Assembly (NCBI GenBank): GCA_023313575.1
Contig: JAJTTP010000025.1
Span: 310,001 to 374,000, forward strand
Length of the DNA: 64,000 nt
Source: Eutypella sp. D-1
Taxonomy: Eukaryota > Ascomycota > Sordariomycetes > Xylariales > Diatrypaceae
Direction: 5' to 3'
The translations under genes were made by a program, and so were the position numbers. Positions within the stretch are counted from its first letter, which is position 1. The number at the start of each line of letters is the position of its first letter. This document shows positions 1-11,405 of this stretch, piece by piece. The notes below the pieces were generated by a model. It was not told the DNA's origin. It ran no database searches and saw only the letters and a program-made list of their open reading frames with translations.

Positions 1-1
1 C

Positions 2-244
2 CGCGGTCGTGGTCGCCGGGCCAAGTCACAACAAGTGCAGCCGATGCCCGATCAGCAACTCCAACAGCAACAGCAACAGCAACAGCAACAGATGCAAATG
101 CAGCAACAACAGCAGCAACTTCAACCACAACAAGATGACGGCGGCGGGGGCGATACCTTGAAACTTCGCTTGGATCTGAACCTCGAGGTGGAGGTCACTC
201 TGAAAGCCCGTATCCATGGTGATCTGACACTATGCTTGCTGTAA
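2..244 (+). CDS. 3' end of a polyglutamine fungal protein (partial, 5' end outside window)
   Basis: The frame is open from the left edge to the TAA at 242-244, so this is the last roughly 80 codons of a gene that starts upstream. It has a short Arg/Gly stretch, then a Gln-rich tract (about residues 15-45, CAG/CAA repeats at 58-130), an acidic/glycine patch, and a conserved-looking tail LKLRLDLNLEVEV...HGDLTLCLL. I recall similar hydrophobic-acidic tails ending in HGDLTL at the C-terminus of uncharacterised fungal proteins, but I cannot assign a function. The nearest in-frame ATG (35) lies inside the repeat approach and is unlikely to be the true start. Confidence 0.6.
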   Translation, partial: RGRGRRAKSQQVQPMPDQQLQQQQQQQQQQMQMQQQQQQLQPQQDDGGGGDTLKLRLDLNLEVEVTLKARIHGDLTLCLL

Positions 245-1474
245 GGCACCCCCTTCCTATGCTGTCGTTTGAATATCATAATGTCGTGATGATATCTTGC
301 GACTGGTGCGCATAAACTTGGATTTGACTGACGTAAACGGTAGTGACACCTGATCTCCCAAACCTCGACTCTCGAATTCTCGACGCCCTTCCATCCTTTA
401 TCCATATAGGAGATGTTCCTAATAGATGCACGCGAGGAAACTAGAGAAGCAGAGATGGAGATGGAGGTGCATGATGAACGATGTTATGACCAAACGAGAG
501 GTTCACTGAGAGGCTCATCAGATGATAGAGAAAGATCATCGAGATGTGGAACGAGTGCATGCTGCTTCAAATACTTTTGTGTAACATAATAATTAATGAG
601 TCACGAAAGAAAACGTACGTCGCTACTACAGTGAATCATGGTTCCGTTTTCCTAGCTTACGAAGGTTTGATGTCTTGCTGTGAAGGTACAGGGTGTGTTC
701 AGAATGATAGAGAGCTCTGACTTATATTGGCAGTGAGAAATGTCGGGGGGGCTCGCAAGTCGACTGACATTGCCATGACAGTAGGTTGGGATGACTATAC
801 GGGACGGAATGATCAAACTTTAACCGACTACCTTGCTTTGTTTCTTCCCTCGCAGGTTGAATTGAAGGAGTCAGTCAGAATAGCTATTGGTACTGGAAGT
901 TTGGCATTCGCATCGTGTATAATGGATGGTTAGGGTGAAAGAGTACCTACTAAGTAGATAGGTAGTTAGGAGGAAACATTGGGCGTTCGTTTCGTCACTG
1001 AACTTCATATGTCCCTAGCCATAGTTAATTAATCCCAAAATGCTGTTGCACCTGCACCGTTGACTTACACCTGCCTGACAGTGGCATTACTGTGAGACAG
1101 TACTCCATAGGTACTTAGGTACCTCCCACAATCCATGACTCCAATGATGAACAGTATCGGCGCACCTCCAGGACGAAATTGACCCACGGAAGGTCCACCA
1201 GCCCACCTGGCAGACTACAACGCCCCGACATATAAACAATTGGCGCAGTTTCCAAGCATATGCCACTCGACACCGCGTCAATTACCCCCCCATAATCTTC
1301 ATTCTTCCTGTCACGCTTGCAACGACGGCGACATAAGCATTCACGCACGAGACCATACGATATTACAGTTGTATAGTTTCGCTGCCCTGATAACTATCAT
1401 CATCTCTATTTCATACATTTTATGTCATTGGCTGTTTCCCGGGTGTTTACCCAATTACCAAAGACCGGTTCACC
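245..1474. other. Intergenic region, no gene seen
   Basis: No convincing ORF. It contains TAGGTAC-type short motifs near 950 and 1110-1125, and the upstream region of the transposase gene. I found no clear terminal inverted repeat here. Confidence 0.5.
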
Positions 1475-2611
1475 ATGGGAAAATTCGGCCCCCGGGGGCC
1501 CTACCACCATATCGACGAGGAGACGAAAATGGCCATCCTCAAGATCAAGAAGTTCCTCGTCGACGAAGGCATACCGCACTCAAACCGCCAGATCTTCCGC
1601 CACGAGGGTGTCCCCGAAGCGAGCGGTAGAAAGGTCCTGGAGGCCGCGGCCCGCAAGAGCGCCGACGATCCACCCCGCACCGAGTATCGCGGACACGGGG
1701 GCAGACGCCTTACTGACGATGACGTCGATCTGATAGAGAAACATCTCTGGAACGGCGGCTTCGAAGCGCGCGCCCTTACGTGGGAACGTCTCGCCGTGGA
1801 CGCTGGCTGCGACTTCACCCTTCGGAAACCCCCCTCCACTCGCACCGTCATGCGCACCATTGGCCAACGCAAATGGCGGAGATGCACGATTTGCACTAAA
1901 GGGTGGACGTCCAAGGAACACGCCGAGGAGCGTGTCAAGGGCGCGTTCGAGTCCTTGTCTAAACGTCCCAACCCTCAGGACTGGGACGACGTCCGGTTCA
2001 GCGACGAGTGCCAGTTCTCCTTCGGCCCCGAACGACAGGTCAAGGTTCTGAGGAGGCCAGGCGAGAGAGAATGCCCGGACTGCATCCAGTACCGGACGCA
2101 GGCCTCGAGGGAACAATCCCAACCGCGGGTCCACTGCTGGGGCGCCATAGGGGTGGGTCTGTGGGAACCACTCGTATGGTGCGACGTCAAGTCCAGCTCC
2201 GAAAAAGACGGCGCCTTGACGCAGCGCGCCTACATCGACAACGTCCTCGATCCCGTGGTCAAGAAGTGGCTTCTGCGTGGCGACAAGTTCGTGCTCAAGG
2301 AAGACGGGGCATCGGGTCACAACCTCTGCACCACCAACAACATCGTCCAGATGTGGCGGGACCGCCACGGTCTCAAGTCCTTCAACGACGTACCCAGGAG
2401 CCCGGACCTGTCTCCGATGGAAAACGCCTGGAAACAGCCCAAGGCTTACGTCTTCGAGCACGCTGTGTGGGATGTCGAGGCCATCAAGGACTGCGCGAAC
2501 AACGCGTGGGAGTCGCTCAAGGACGAGTCTGCCGCCCACTGGATCCGGTCCATGCCCCAGCGCTGTAGCGATGTGCTGCGACTCGATGGCCAGCTCACAA
2601 TATGGGCGTAG
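1475..2611 (+). CDS. Tc1/mariner-superfamily transposase, intact (378 aa)
   Basis: A single uninterrupted ORF encodes a DDE transposase. The N-terminal about 120 residues look helix-turn-helix-like and basic. The catalytic half shows the three acidic residues in their usual settings: D177 in VRFSDECQF, D277 in LKEDGASGHN and E316 in SPDLSPMENAW. The last two are separated by 38 residues (DD38E-like, against the common DD34E). CWG at 221-223 is also typical. The ORF is GC-rich with no stops and no RIP signature, so it is either recently active, protected or domesticated. I could not find paired terminal inverted repeats with TA duplications in the flanks, so element limits are not given. A long antisense ORF covers it but is a codon-bias shadow. 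Confidence 0.88.
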   Translation: MGKFGPRGPYHHIDEETKMAILKIKKFLVDEGIPHSNRQIFRHEGVPEASGRKVLEAAARKSADDPPRTEYRGHGGRRLTDDDVDLIEKHLWNGGFEARALTWERLAVDAGCDFTLRKPPSTRTVMRTIGQRKWRRCTICTKGWTSKEHAEERVKGAFESLSKRPNPQDWDDVRFSDECQFSFGPERQVKVLRRPGERECPDCIQYRTQASREQSQPRVHCWGAIGVGLWEPLVWCDVKSSSEKDGALTQRAYIDNVLDPVVKKWLLRGDKFVLKEDGASGHNLCTTNNIVQMWRDRHGLKSFNDVPRSPDLSPMENAWKQPKAYVFEHAVWDVEAIKDCANNAWESLKDESAAHWIRSMPQRCSDVLRLDGQLTIWA

Positions 2612-3594
2612 AGCCTTCTGGCTTCCTCACCAACTTGCCCCGTGGTCATGTTAACTGCATTGATCAACCCGCCCTGTTCGAGCGGAAGGGACGTTGCGTA
2701 ATTTCTCCTGTCAGTTGCGATAAGCGTTCACGTGGGCATGCAACTTTCTTCATTTGGCGTCTAGGGGTTTGCATCTTCGCAGCGTTTTGTTTTGCTATTA
2801 CATGATGTTTGGGGTTCTCATTGCGTTGCGCCCCTTGAAATGGCTGCCCAGGTCATAATCGTTGTTGTCGGCAGCCATCATCTGTAATTACTGAATATGA
2901 ACTGGCAACTCTATGGCTTCAAGTGCCTTAGACACCTATTAGGTAGCTGCCTTTACGGAGGCTCGCCTCACGTCTAAGCATGTCGCATACACGGCTGCGA
3001 GTGAATACCCTACGTAGTCACCAGAGGAGCGGGGCATCGATTTTACAAGCATATGATGTTTCCATCTTGGTAGTACATCGACTTCATAGTTGATATGAAA
3101 TATTCGGATATAAAACATTGCCACTAGCTGTAGGATGTTGGGAAGTAGAACACGATCAGAGACCAGAGCCGACATATGGGTATGTTCACGATCGCACAAA
3201 ACAGCGGCGGGGATTTGGTTTCCCGAGCCACGAATTCATGGCTTTCAAAACACCGTCTTGACTACTGGGAGTCCTACATATAGCACAATCCATCTTTCTA
3301 ACTCGCTTGTAGAGCAAGTGGAGGATACTGCATAGAACATGGACCCGCAAGCGCCAGCTTGACATCACTGAAGTACTGACGTAACCAAGTACACAGGCAG
3401 GCAGGCTGGTAGGCTAGTAGTTCAGATATGATTAAGACATGCCTCGTCTCGTCCACTTGTGGTCAGGTCTTCCATTTCATGTTTTCATGTCTTATTGACT
3501 TTTTTTTATTTTACAATTCTTCTTCTTCTACGATATTACCGAGACGTACCTTACCTTCCAACCGATAGTTCCATCGGCGTTCCAATTTCATAGA
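2612..3594. other. Intergenic region, no gene seen
   Basis: Only short ORFs without recognisable features. No inverted repeat matching the upstream flank of the transposase was spotted. A CT/T-rich stretch lies at 3497-3530. Confidence 0.45.
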
Positions 3595-5865
3595 TCAATG
3601 TTCGCAGAAACTGACGGTCGCCTATTAAAGATCAGATTGATTAGTCTCCGTGGTGCAACTTCGTACGCTTATTCGTGAAGGATCGGAACCGAAAGAAAAT
3701 TGGAAGATAGGGGTGGCATAGGGGATAATAAATACCTCGTCCATATCCTCGTTGATCTCGTTGTTCATGGCTCCTCTCCTGGCCATCAAGTCCTTCCTAG
3801 CCTCCTTCGCCTCTTCCATTCCAAAGGGATCTTCGACCACCTCGATGATCTTGTTGAAAATCTCCGTAGGCAGCCTCGCGAACCGCGGCACCCGGCGCAC
3901 CACTTCCGCCCACCAGTCGCGGCGTTGCGGGGGCACATTGGCGGTCGAGATCACTCGGATATAGGGGTCCACGAGGAACATGGCCAGGATCTTGCGGTGG
4001 CCGGGCTTCGTCGGGTCCGCTAACTTGAACGGCGACACCCGGTGCTGTAGCACATTGGGGAACGCGAGGAGTCGCCCCGAATTTGTGGCCACCGATCCTA
4101 GGACTTGAATCAGAGTCCCGCGCTCTTCGTTCTTGACCCCGTAATATTCCATGACAGATTCATATTCGCCCTAAGGTGCCCCATACGTTAGAAAGTCTGT
4201 GCGACAAGAACATAGCCGGGAAATTGGACTCGTATGGGGCCGAGGGCTCGGAAAGGCTGAAATGGTGAGATTAACTTACCTGTTCCGGTTTCATAACCAT
4301 ATCCCAGCAAGTAATTGACTGGCGGAAAGACAGATGGCTGTCGGTGATGTTCTCCTGATCATAGTAGTAGAGGGCCGTGGCACAAATGTGCTCATTCAGT
4401 GCCCCTTCCACGTGCCACGTCCCACCCTCGTATTCTGGCTTGCTGGGGTCGAGGTGAATGTTGGCCAGCTTGAAGATGACCTGGAGCCCGCTATCCTTGA
4501 ACTCTTCACGCAAGTCAATGCAGTGCGCACCTGGACGATCGGTGGTTTCGTCAAAGGGCACGTATTCGTTGGGCTCTGGGATCTCGAGGATCTTGACACT
4601 GTCGAACCATTCGCGATAGATGTCTTCATAATAGGCAGGATCGTCCATCTTGTCGTACTCTCCATTCTCTTCCTCGTTCCAATCCTCAGGGGTTTGCCAC
4701 TCCGGAGATTTCGCCCCCTCCGGCCGTGACCAATCTTCACTTCCGGGGTTCTCAACTTCGATGCGTCTGCGGTCCTGGAACCATGAGACGACTTCGTTCC
4801 ATAGGGGGATGGATTGATCAACCATCCGCTCCAACACCTTATAAAGGTCCTGGTTATGAGTGGGGTGGAGGTTATTGACGTAACTGGCGATCTTAGCACT
4901 TCCATCTTTCTTGAAGTGTACATCCGATGGCAACCACTGGAACTCGTCCCATGCGGCCATATAGTCCTCGTCATCTTCATCCCAACTAGAAGCCTTTCGC
5001 TTCAAAATACTCGTTGTTGTCTCTGATACCTTTACCGCCTTCGTACGTTCACCCTTTCCGGTAAACTCCACGCAGTCCAGTAGCGGTACGGTGCCAGTAG
5101 GCAATACTTTGGTTCTTCCGTAGAGGAGAGGGAACAGGGATGGGTGGAGTAGATCGAGGACTTGGTCGTTCGAGCCGGGATGCCAGTCCTTGAGGTGGTC
5201 GGGCACATCTTCGAGCCGAGCGGCAGCTGCGCGCAGCGCGTTGTGCAATTCGGAGGGTATCGCAGTATCCGACTTTACAATGGTGGCTTCGGTATCGAGC
5301 ACAGCCACCATGCCGGTTTCCTTGAACTTTTCGGCCTTCTCGCGAAGTTCCTCGATGCACTAATAGAGCGTTAGTCTTTTGGTTCCTGACGCTAGTAAGT
5401 GGCCCTAATTTAACCTACGTAGTCGAACATCGCATCAGTAAAATTCTTGTACTGCGATACCGCCTCGCGACGCCACTTCTTCACGATCTTTTTATTGAAG
5501 ACCTTGTCGTCCCAATCCGGCTTGTCCGTGATCTGGTTCATGAAGTCGAGCATGTTTCGCTCATAGACTGTTACGCCTGAGCTGCCACACCAATCCGCAA
5601 TTGCGTGCGGCAGACGAATGTCTTCCATCTCGTCGTCATCCGGTTCGAGATCTCGGGTCGATTGTGTCGGCATATCCCTGAGGGACAGTCCAAACCCTGG
5701 GAGCATGACTCGCCCACCCCGCGATTGAGAGCCCCCCGCCTTGGTCGCCCGAGACCGCGCGGGTATGGGTGGGGTATAGTTCACGAATTGGAAAGTCATG
5801 GTGGTGCATGAGGTGTTTGCTCTAGAAGTCGTGATTCCGACATCCCCTAAAATGAGCTGCGACAT
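3595..5865 (-). CDS. DUF4246 family protein, Fe(II)/2-oxoglutarate oxygenase-like (about 662 aa)
   Basis: Four exons on the minus strand: 5865-5419, 5359-4280, 4170-3736 and 3621-3595, with introns of 59, 109 and 114 nt. The joins restore DY|CIEELREKAEKF, MKPEQ|GEYESVMEYY and MDE|ATVSFCEH. The last of these is the FCEH-type C-terminus characteristic of DUF4246 proteins. The N-terminus carries the family's LPGFGL motif. The double-stranded beta-helix core is suggested by GGTWHVEG (H about 465, E about 467) and a later HRV (about 552), which fit an HxE...H metal triad plus an arginine. The substrate is unknown. The ATG at 5865 is the first in frame; an internal one (MTFQF) is an alternative. 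The gene is complete, with no break seen. Confidence 0.85.
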
Positions 5866-6210
5866 GTACAAAGTAGGAGGGACACCTGGCCTTTATAATT
5901 CTGCAGTCTGAGCTATGATATACTTAAGACATAGGCAACAAAACGATCGTGCGCGTGCCAGCATCGAAAGCTGAAATAAAGCTAGCCACTTGCTAAGCTA
6001 GCCTCCTACCGGACCAAATAAGATCGCGGTGTTGCCTAGATAGAATGTTCCTAAGCCAATTTTCAGCTCATGCAGGAGGTGGCTGCCTGAAGCTAACGTG
6101 GTGACTACTGACTGGGGAGGATCCATATCGCAATGGATACTAGTTATCAGAGCTTCGTATTGCATATATAGCACCTTGCAACAAAAAGGTGGTTTATCAT
6201 ACAAGCTCCA
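5866..6210. other. Intergenic region, no gene seen
   Basis: Short spacer between the upstream side of the DUF4246 gene and the 3' end of the aldolase gene. Nothing recognised. Confidence 0.5.
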
Positions 6211-7348
6211 TCACGCGGCAGGAACTGGAGCACCTTGCCGCCCCGGCAACGCGTGTTCGACCTCCTCCAACACTTTTAGCGTGTCGAGCGTCCACCTCTT
6301 CAAGTCGTCGCTGAGCTCAAGGTACGGCCTGCGCATGTTGAACATCCTGCTACTACTGTCACCGAGGCCGAGGTAGGGCCGACCCACGTGCGCCCAGGCA
6401 CCGTACTTGGTGCACGCGAGAGACTTCTTGCAGGCCCATTCGGCGGCGGCCACGGTATCCTGGAGCGTGCGCGCCTCGTCCAGTCGGCCAGCGACGAAGA
6501 GGTCGTAGATGCGCGACGTGGACCGCGGGAAGACGTTGCCCAGGCCCGTGACGCAGCCGACGGCGCCCGCGTGCAGCGCCGGTAGTAGAAAATCGCTGCT
6601 GCCGCCGTATACGGAGAAGTGCGCCGGGTCGAACCGCGCCGTTAGCCGCGTCAGCTTGCCCACATTACCGCACGTCAGCTTGGTGGCTACGATATTCGGG
6701 TGCGCAGCTAACGCCGCCAGCTGGTCCGAGTCAAGGTCGATGCCGGAGGTTACGCCTGGGAACTGCGTAGGGCGGCCGCGAATACGCCCATGTCAGTAGA
6801 GTTATTTTTGCTATCGGTGATGGGCCATGACTATAGGAGGGTCGGAAGTGACGATTAGAAATGGAGTGATGCTGAAGCTAACGTACGTTATAGACGATGA
6901 TAGGAATCGGGCTCGCGTCTGCCACGTCGCGATAATACCCGAGAACAGCATCGCTGCTCAGGGCCTTGCTCCAGTAACTTGGTGGCAGCAATAACCCGAA
7001 CGCAGCTCCGGCCTCGCTCGACTCCTTGGCGAACTGAATTGTCTCTACAGTGCTCTGCGCCGATATCCCGGCGACGATCGGGTAGTCCGGCAAGCCCAGG
7101 TCCACCACGGCCTTGCGCGCGTTGCGCACGATAGCCGCACGCTCCGCGTGCGTCAGTAGGGCCATCTCGCCATTGGTGCCCAGGTACACCAGCCCGTGCA
7201 TGCCGCTGTTTACTAGATGCTGGCAGTGCTTGTACATGGCCTCATGGTTCACTGTTTGCTCCAGTGTGTCGTCATAGATGGTGATCACGGGGGTATATAC
7301 CCCGGGCGGGAGCGGTTTTGCCTTCGGCGTCGAGATGCGGGCAGCCAT
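6211..7348 (-). CDS. DapA-family (dihydrodipicolinate synthase/NAL superfamily) aldolase (about 337 aa)
   Basis: Two exons: 7348-6887 and 6762-6211, with a 124-nt intron (GTACGT...CGCAG). The join gives PIPIIVYN|FPGVTSGIDLD. Class I aldolase landmarks are visible: GTNGE (57-61) in the substrate-binding loop, the proton-relay Tyr153 in IVYN, and the Schiff-base Lys182 in VATKLTCGN. The GTNGE loop and overall look resemble 4-hydroxy-2-oxoglutarate or 2-keto-3-deoxy-sugar-acid aldolases more than true lysine-pathway DHDPS, but the substrate cannot be read from sequence. The first ATG is at 7348. It is the outermost gene of a nine-gene block (6.2-24.9 kb) rich in sugar-acid enzymes. Its likely role is cleaving a 2-keto acid to pyruvate plus an aldehyde, which the neighbouring reductase could accept. 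Confidence 0.88.
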
Positions 7349-8241
7349 GATGGAGTCGGTTAGTTCAGTCAAAATTTCCGACAGATGAATGTGCGACTAG
7401 CAATGAAGAGAGGTAGTTCACCCGATTTAAAATATTGCGCTGGAACTCAGGTCATAGATGCATCACTAGATTAAGCTAGGGCTTTCTCACATAAAAGTAT
7501 GATGGTCCTTGAAAATTATACGTCTTGACTCTGAGCCACTTATGTACCACAACTAGTATGTGATTACTCGTTCGTCCGAAGGGTTGGAACAATGCGGCTA
7601 TACCTTTTCCCATCAAATGGATACCACGCAGACCAGTTTCTGGACCCCGCCTCCGGAATTAGTTCTCTTGGGTAGCCTATCCCATAACTTCACGGTGTGC
7701 AGAAGATAGTCACTTGGGCTAGACTCGGTGTTCTTCCCGAACTAGTATCCCGCTCCACTCCTTGGTTTCGGAGCCGCTAACTTCACTTCTGTTATTTTCG
7801 GCATCGGCATCCCGGCACACCTATGTACGGCGATTTGGAGTCGGGTTCTCCCAGTCATCAGGGATTTGTCGGACCCGCTGCAAAACTATTTAGTACAAGA
7901 TGCTAGCTCAAGGACAATGCAGAGTGTGATGACATATGATGGTTCGGTAAAATAAGCAGAAAAGAAGGCAGCCAATTTCTTAATTGGAGTGAGCTGGTAC
8001 TAGCGGCATTATAGCCCGCTTATAGAATGCTTATCATCTATAAACGAGGAATACGTTATCAGGGCCTCAGAGTACTCTGTGGGCCTTTCACGATGAGGGA
8101 ATATCGGTGTGCACAGTTCATGAAACCACCCGCAGAGGCTGAAGGCAATAGATAGCAGGGTGGCCCATTGGCTGTGTAGACAACGGCACGTAGCGCGGAA
8201 GACAAGCATTTATTTTGATTTATATCCTACATCTGCATTCC
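7349..8241. other. Intergenic region, no gene seen
   Basis: Promoter side of the aldolase gene and 3' flank of the aldo-keto reductase gene. No ORF or repeat recognised. Confidence 0.5.
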
Positions 8242-9852
8242 TCACATGCCCTGAATGCCCCTTGGCTTGTATCCAACCTCGAGGGACTGGCAGTCTTCAT
8301 CGGAGAGTTCGACGCGAAGTGCCTGTACCGCTTCGCGCACACGCTCCTCGCTGTTGACTCCCACGATAGGCCAACAGCCCTGGCGTAGTACCCACGCCGT
8401 TGCGATGAGCGCCATGCTGACTCCCCGCTTGCTGGCCACCTTTTCCACTGCGTCTATAATATCAGGGTTCGCGTCTGCGAACCATGCGTCGGACTTTTTG
8501 TCTGACTGGCTCCGAACACTGGAGGCCGCATCGCTACTGTCTCGAGTAGATGACCGGGGCTTCGCTAACCGACCGCGCGCGATTGGACTCCACGGGATCA
8601 CGCCAACGCCCGTTTCGCGACAGAAAGGCAGCACTGTAAAATTGACATCTCGTTAATTACGATTAGGGCGACATATGGCTCAGATATAAGGAATCAGACG
8701 AGATGAATGGATGTATTCTTACTTTCGCGCTCCTCCTCTCGGTATAGCAGGTTGTAGAAGGGCTGCATGCTGATAAATTTGGTCCATCCGTTTAGTTGCG
8801 CGGTATACTGTAGGCGCGCAAACTCCCATGCATACATAGATGATGCACCTAGGTAGCGAACCTTGCCACTGGCCACAACTTCGTGCAGAGCGCGCATGAT
8901 CTCCTCAGGAGGCGTCTCACGATCCAGTCGGTGAATTTGTAGGACGTCTTTCACGGTAAACAAGCGAGGTCAGCAAAGCTTGACATACTAAATGGACATA
9001 TGCGTTCGATTTGGAGTATCCAGGACATGACATACCAATGTAATCCGTGCCCAACCTTTCTAGAGATCGATCCACGGCCTCGAAGATGTGCTTTCGGCTG
9101 AGTCCCATCTGGTTCACGAGGGGCCCGTCGTTTGCCGCCGCTGGCCTCGAGTCGTCGTCCATCACCGGGTTATAAATCTTGGTCATGATAACAACTTTAC
9201 TCCGTGGAATGGAAAATTTCTTAAGCGCCTTGCCGACAATCGCCTCTGATTTTCCGTTCGAGTATGTATCCGCGGTGTCCTTTAGTCCTCTATGGTAAGT
9301 CTACTGTGATATCAAGAGAATGACACTAACGACGCAACATCATATTACTACTCACCCAGGTGTTGATCCCTAGGTCGTAGGCCTCCTTGATAACTTTAAA
9401 GCTCTCCTCTTCATCCAGGACCCAGGGTGAACCCTCCCATTTGCTCGACCCAAATGTCATACATCCTAGTATGATCTTGGAGATCTTGAGCCCGCTCTTC
9501 CCTAGACTAGATAGACAGTTGGATCAGCGTGGATGTTCACTGACACTCGGAACCAAGACGATGTATCGTCTCGTTTCGTGACAGATCTATGCTGCGACTC
9601 ACCGAACATATTCCATCGTGTTGGTAGGCATGCCTGGAGCTGGAAGAATTTTACTGATTAAGTAGGGAGTGATACTAGCACGGTACACTTGCTTGCATAC
9701 GCTGGGAAACCAACCTTATGAGATGGAGTAGGCCAAACAAATACTTCTACCTATCTCTTCGTTGAATACTATCGTGTGAATGCGACATAAGGTCACTTAC
9801 GTACATGGAGAGTGCCACTTTTTGCGGGCTTGTCGCCAGAATCCCTGGCCAT
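8242..9852 (-). CDS. Aldo-keto reductase (about 366 aa)
   Basis: Six exons: 9852-9801, 9639-9603, 9506-9356, 9279-9036, 8947-8723 and 8633-8242. The joins restore the family: [42 protein letters not shown] and [15 protein letters not shown]. The AKR catalytic tetrad is complete: D81, Y86, K114 and H167. The C-terminal WVLRQ...[12 protein letters not shown] stretch is the cofactor-site region of NADPH-dependent yeast/fungal AKRs (versiconal-acetate-reductase-like group). The first two small exons are inferred from splice signals. A start at the internal [12 protein letters not shown] is possible. It reads in the same direction as the DapA-family aldolase, so it may reduce an aldehyde product of that enzyme. 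Confidence 0.85.
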
Positions 9853-10351
9853 CTTACATCCTAGTTTGACCCCGCGGTGGTGATTTCGTGCGTCGGCGAG
9901 AACACCGAGAGCCAATCTTAACGGAACCAAATATACTAAGGTAGGTATAATCCACATCTGATTGGTCACGGCAGAAGAAGGTTGCCCCAAAATGGCAATT
10001 ATGTGAAGGTGGGGTTCCCCCGCAATAGTGGAGCTTCTCGGGGAGAGCTTTGCCGTTTCTTATACGGCGGCCTCGGTCGGCCCAGGGCCCCGGGAAGGGT
10101 TGATATGGAATGTAGCTTAGAATTGGCATGGGCATCTTTCCAGAATCCCCCTAGGTAACTTACGTGACTATGGAGGGATATCAACCAACAGGTATATGGG
10201 TTTTGGTGGCTAGGCCCTTAAGTACTGAATTACTGAGTGGTAACTTTCGATTATGGGTAACTAAGAGTTTCCCGTGCCCAATTCTTGCTTGTCCAACCTC
10301 ACTCTGATATAGTCTCGATAAGCCCCTGAATTGAGATACTCCTCACCAAAG
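9853..10351. other. Divergent promoter region (aldo-keto reductase / SDR)
   Basis: About 500 bp between two divergently transcribed genes, so a shared bidirectional promoter is likely. No specific operator was recognised. Confidence 0.45.
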
Positions 10352-11341
10352 ATGACTACCACTCAAGCGTACGAGGAAAATATTCTGATCACCGGCAGCG
10401 GTGGCTTCATCGGACAGCTTCTCGCTGCGGCCTTGATCGCGTCGTCTCCAACTACCCGCCTAACATTGACGGACATCGTTGAGCCTCCCATCCCGAAAAC
10501 GGGAACACCGAATGATGACCGAATCACCGCGGTTAAAAGCGACTTGACCAGCGAGACAGCAGTGGATGAACTCCTCACAAGTCCCTTCACCGCAGTATAC
10601 CTGCTTCACGGTCTGATGAGCGGCGGTGCGGAGGCTAACCTCGAGCTTGGATGGCGGGTGAACTGGGACAGTCACCGCACCATAATCGACCGCCTCCGGA
10701 CCAAGGTTCCCGGAATAGTCGTCATCTTTCCCAGCAGCCTGGCCGTCTATGGGCCCTCGATCCCCGGCCGCCAAAGCGTGACTAGTGAGGCGACGTGTCC
10801 AGAGCCGCAGTCGAGCTACGGCGCACAGAAGCTCATGGTCGAAACCTACATCAACGACTTCTCGCGGCGCGGTCTAATTGACGGCCGTATTGTGCGCCTA
10901 CCGACCGTGATAGTTCGGCCGGGCGCCCCTTCGGCTGCCGCGAGCTCTTTCGCGAGTGGCATAGTGCGTGAGCCGCTAAACAACAAGCGTAGCATTCTGC
11001 CGGTTACGCGGGACCTGGAGATGTGGGTTTGCAGCCCCAGGACGGTTGTGAGCAATCTAGTCCACGTTAAAGATGTGCCGAAAGATCGGTTCGGCATTTC
11101 GAGAGTGGTGAACCTCCCTGGAATTACCGTGACAGTCGAGCAAATCTTACAGGCGCTAGGAGCTGTGGGCGGAAGCCACGCGCTTGGCCTGATAGACGAG
11201 GTGCGAGATCCCAAGATAGAGGCCATAGTGGGTAGCTGGCCTGCTAGGTTCGACATCAAAAGAGCAGAAGGGTTGGGGATGAAAGGGGATCATAGTCTCG
11301 TAGAAACTGTCAAGGCGTTTGCCGCAAGCTTGGGTAAATAA
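10352..11341 (+). CDS. Extended SDR, D-erythronate dehydrogenase (DenD)-like (329 aa)
   Basis: Single-exon gene with ATG at 10352. An N-terminal Rossmann motif ITGSGGFIG (about residues 11-19) is followed by IFPSSLAVYG (catalytic Ser region) and the YGAQK active-site Tyr/Lys. The C-terminal part, with VVNLPGITVTVEQ and later WPARFDIKRAEGLGM, matches the layout of DenD-type D-erythronate dehydrogenases, NAD-dependent epimerase-fold enzymes that oxidise C4 sugar acids. I infer a sugar-acid or sugar-lactone oxidoreductase; exact substrate unknown. It is convergent with the regulator gene, with a gap of only 64 bp, inside the same cluster. Confidence 0.85.
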   Translation: MTTTQAYEENILITGSGGFIGQLLAAALIASSPTTRLTLTDIVEPPIPKTGTPNDDRITAVKSDLTSETAVDELLTSPFTAVYLLHGLMSGGAEANLELGWRVNWDSHRTIIDRLRTKVPGIVVIFPSSLAVYGPSIPGRQSVTSEATCPEPQSSYGAQKLMVETYINDFSRRGLIDGRIVRLPTVIVRPGAPSAAASSFASGIVREPLNNKRSILPVTRDLEMWVCSPRTVVSNLVHVKDVPKDRFGISRVVNLPGITVTVEQILQALGAVGGSHALGLIDEVRDPKIEAIVGSWPARFDIKRAEGLGMKGDHSLVETVKAFAASLGK

Positions 11342-11405
11342 ATAAAGGATAAATTTATTTCTGGCGGTAAAAGCCTACAGCCCCTCAAGTGCCACTTTTT
11401 CACTG

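Noticed and set aside
1580..2539. 319-codon antisense ORF over the transposase
   Set aside because: It has no recognisable protein features and exists because of GC-biased codon use on the sense strand, where the DDE motifs are clear.
4334..4729. 131-codon ORF opposite the DUF4246 gene
   Set aside because: Shadow frame; hydrophobic texture arises from the complement of acidic codons.
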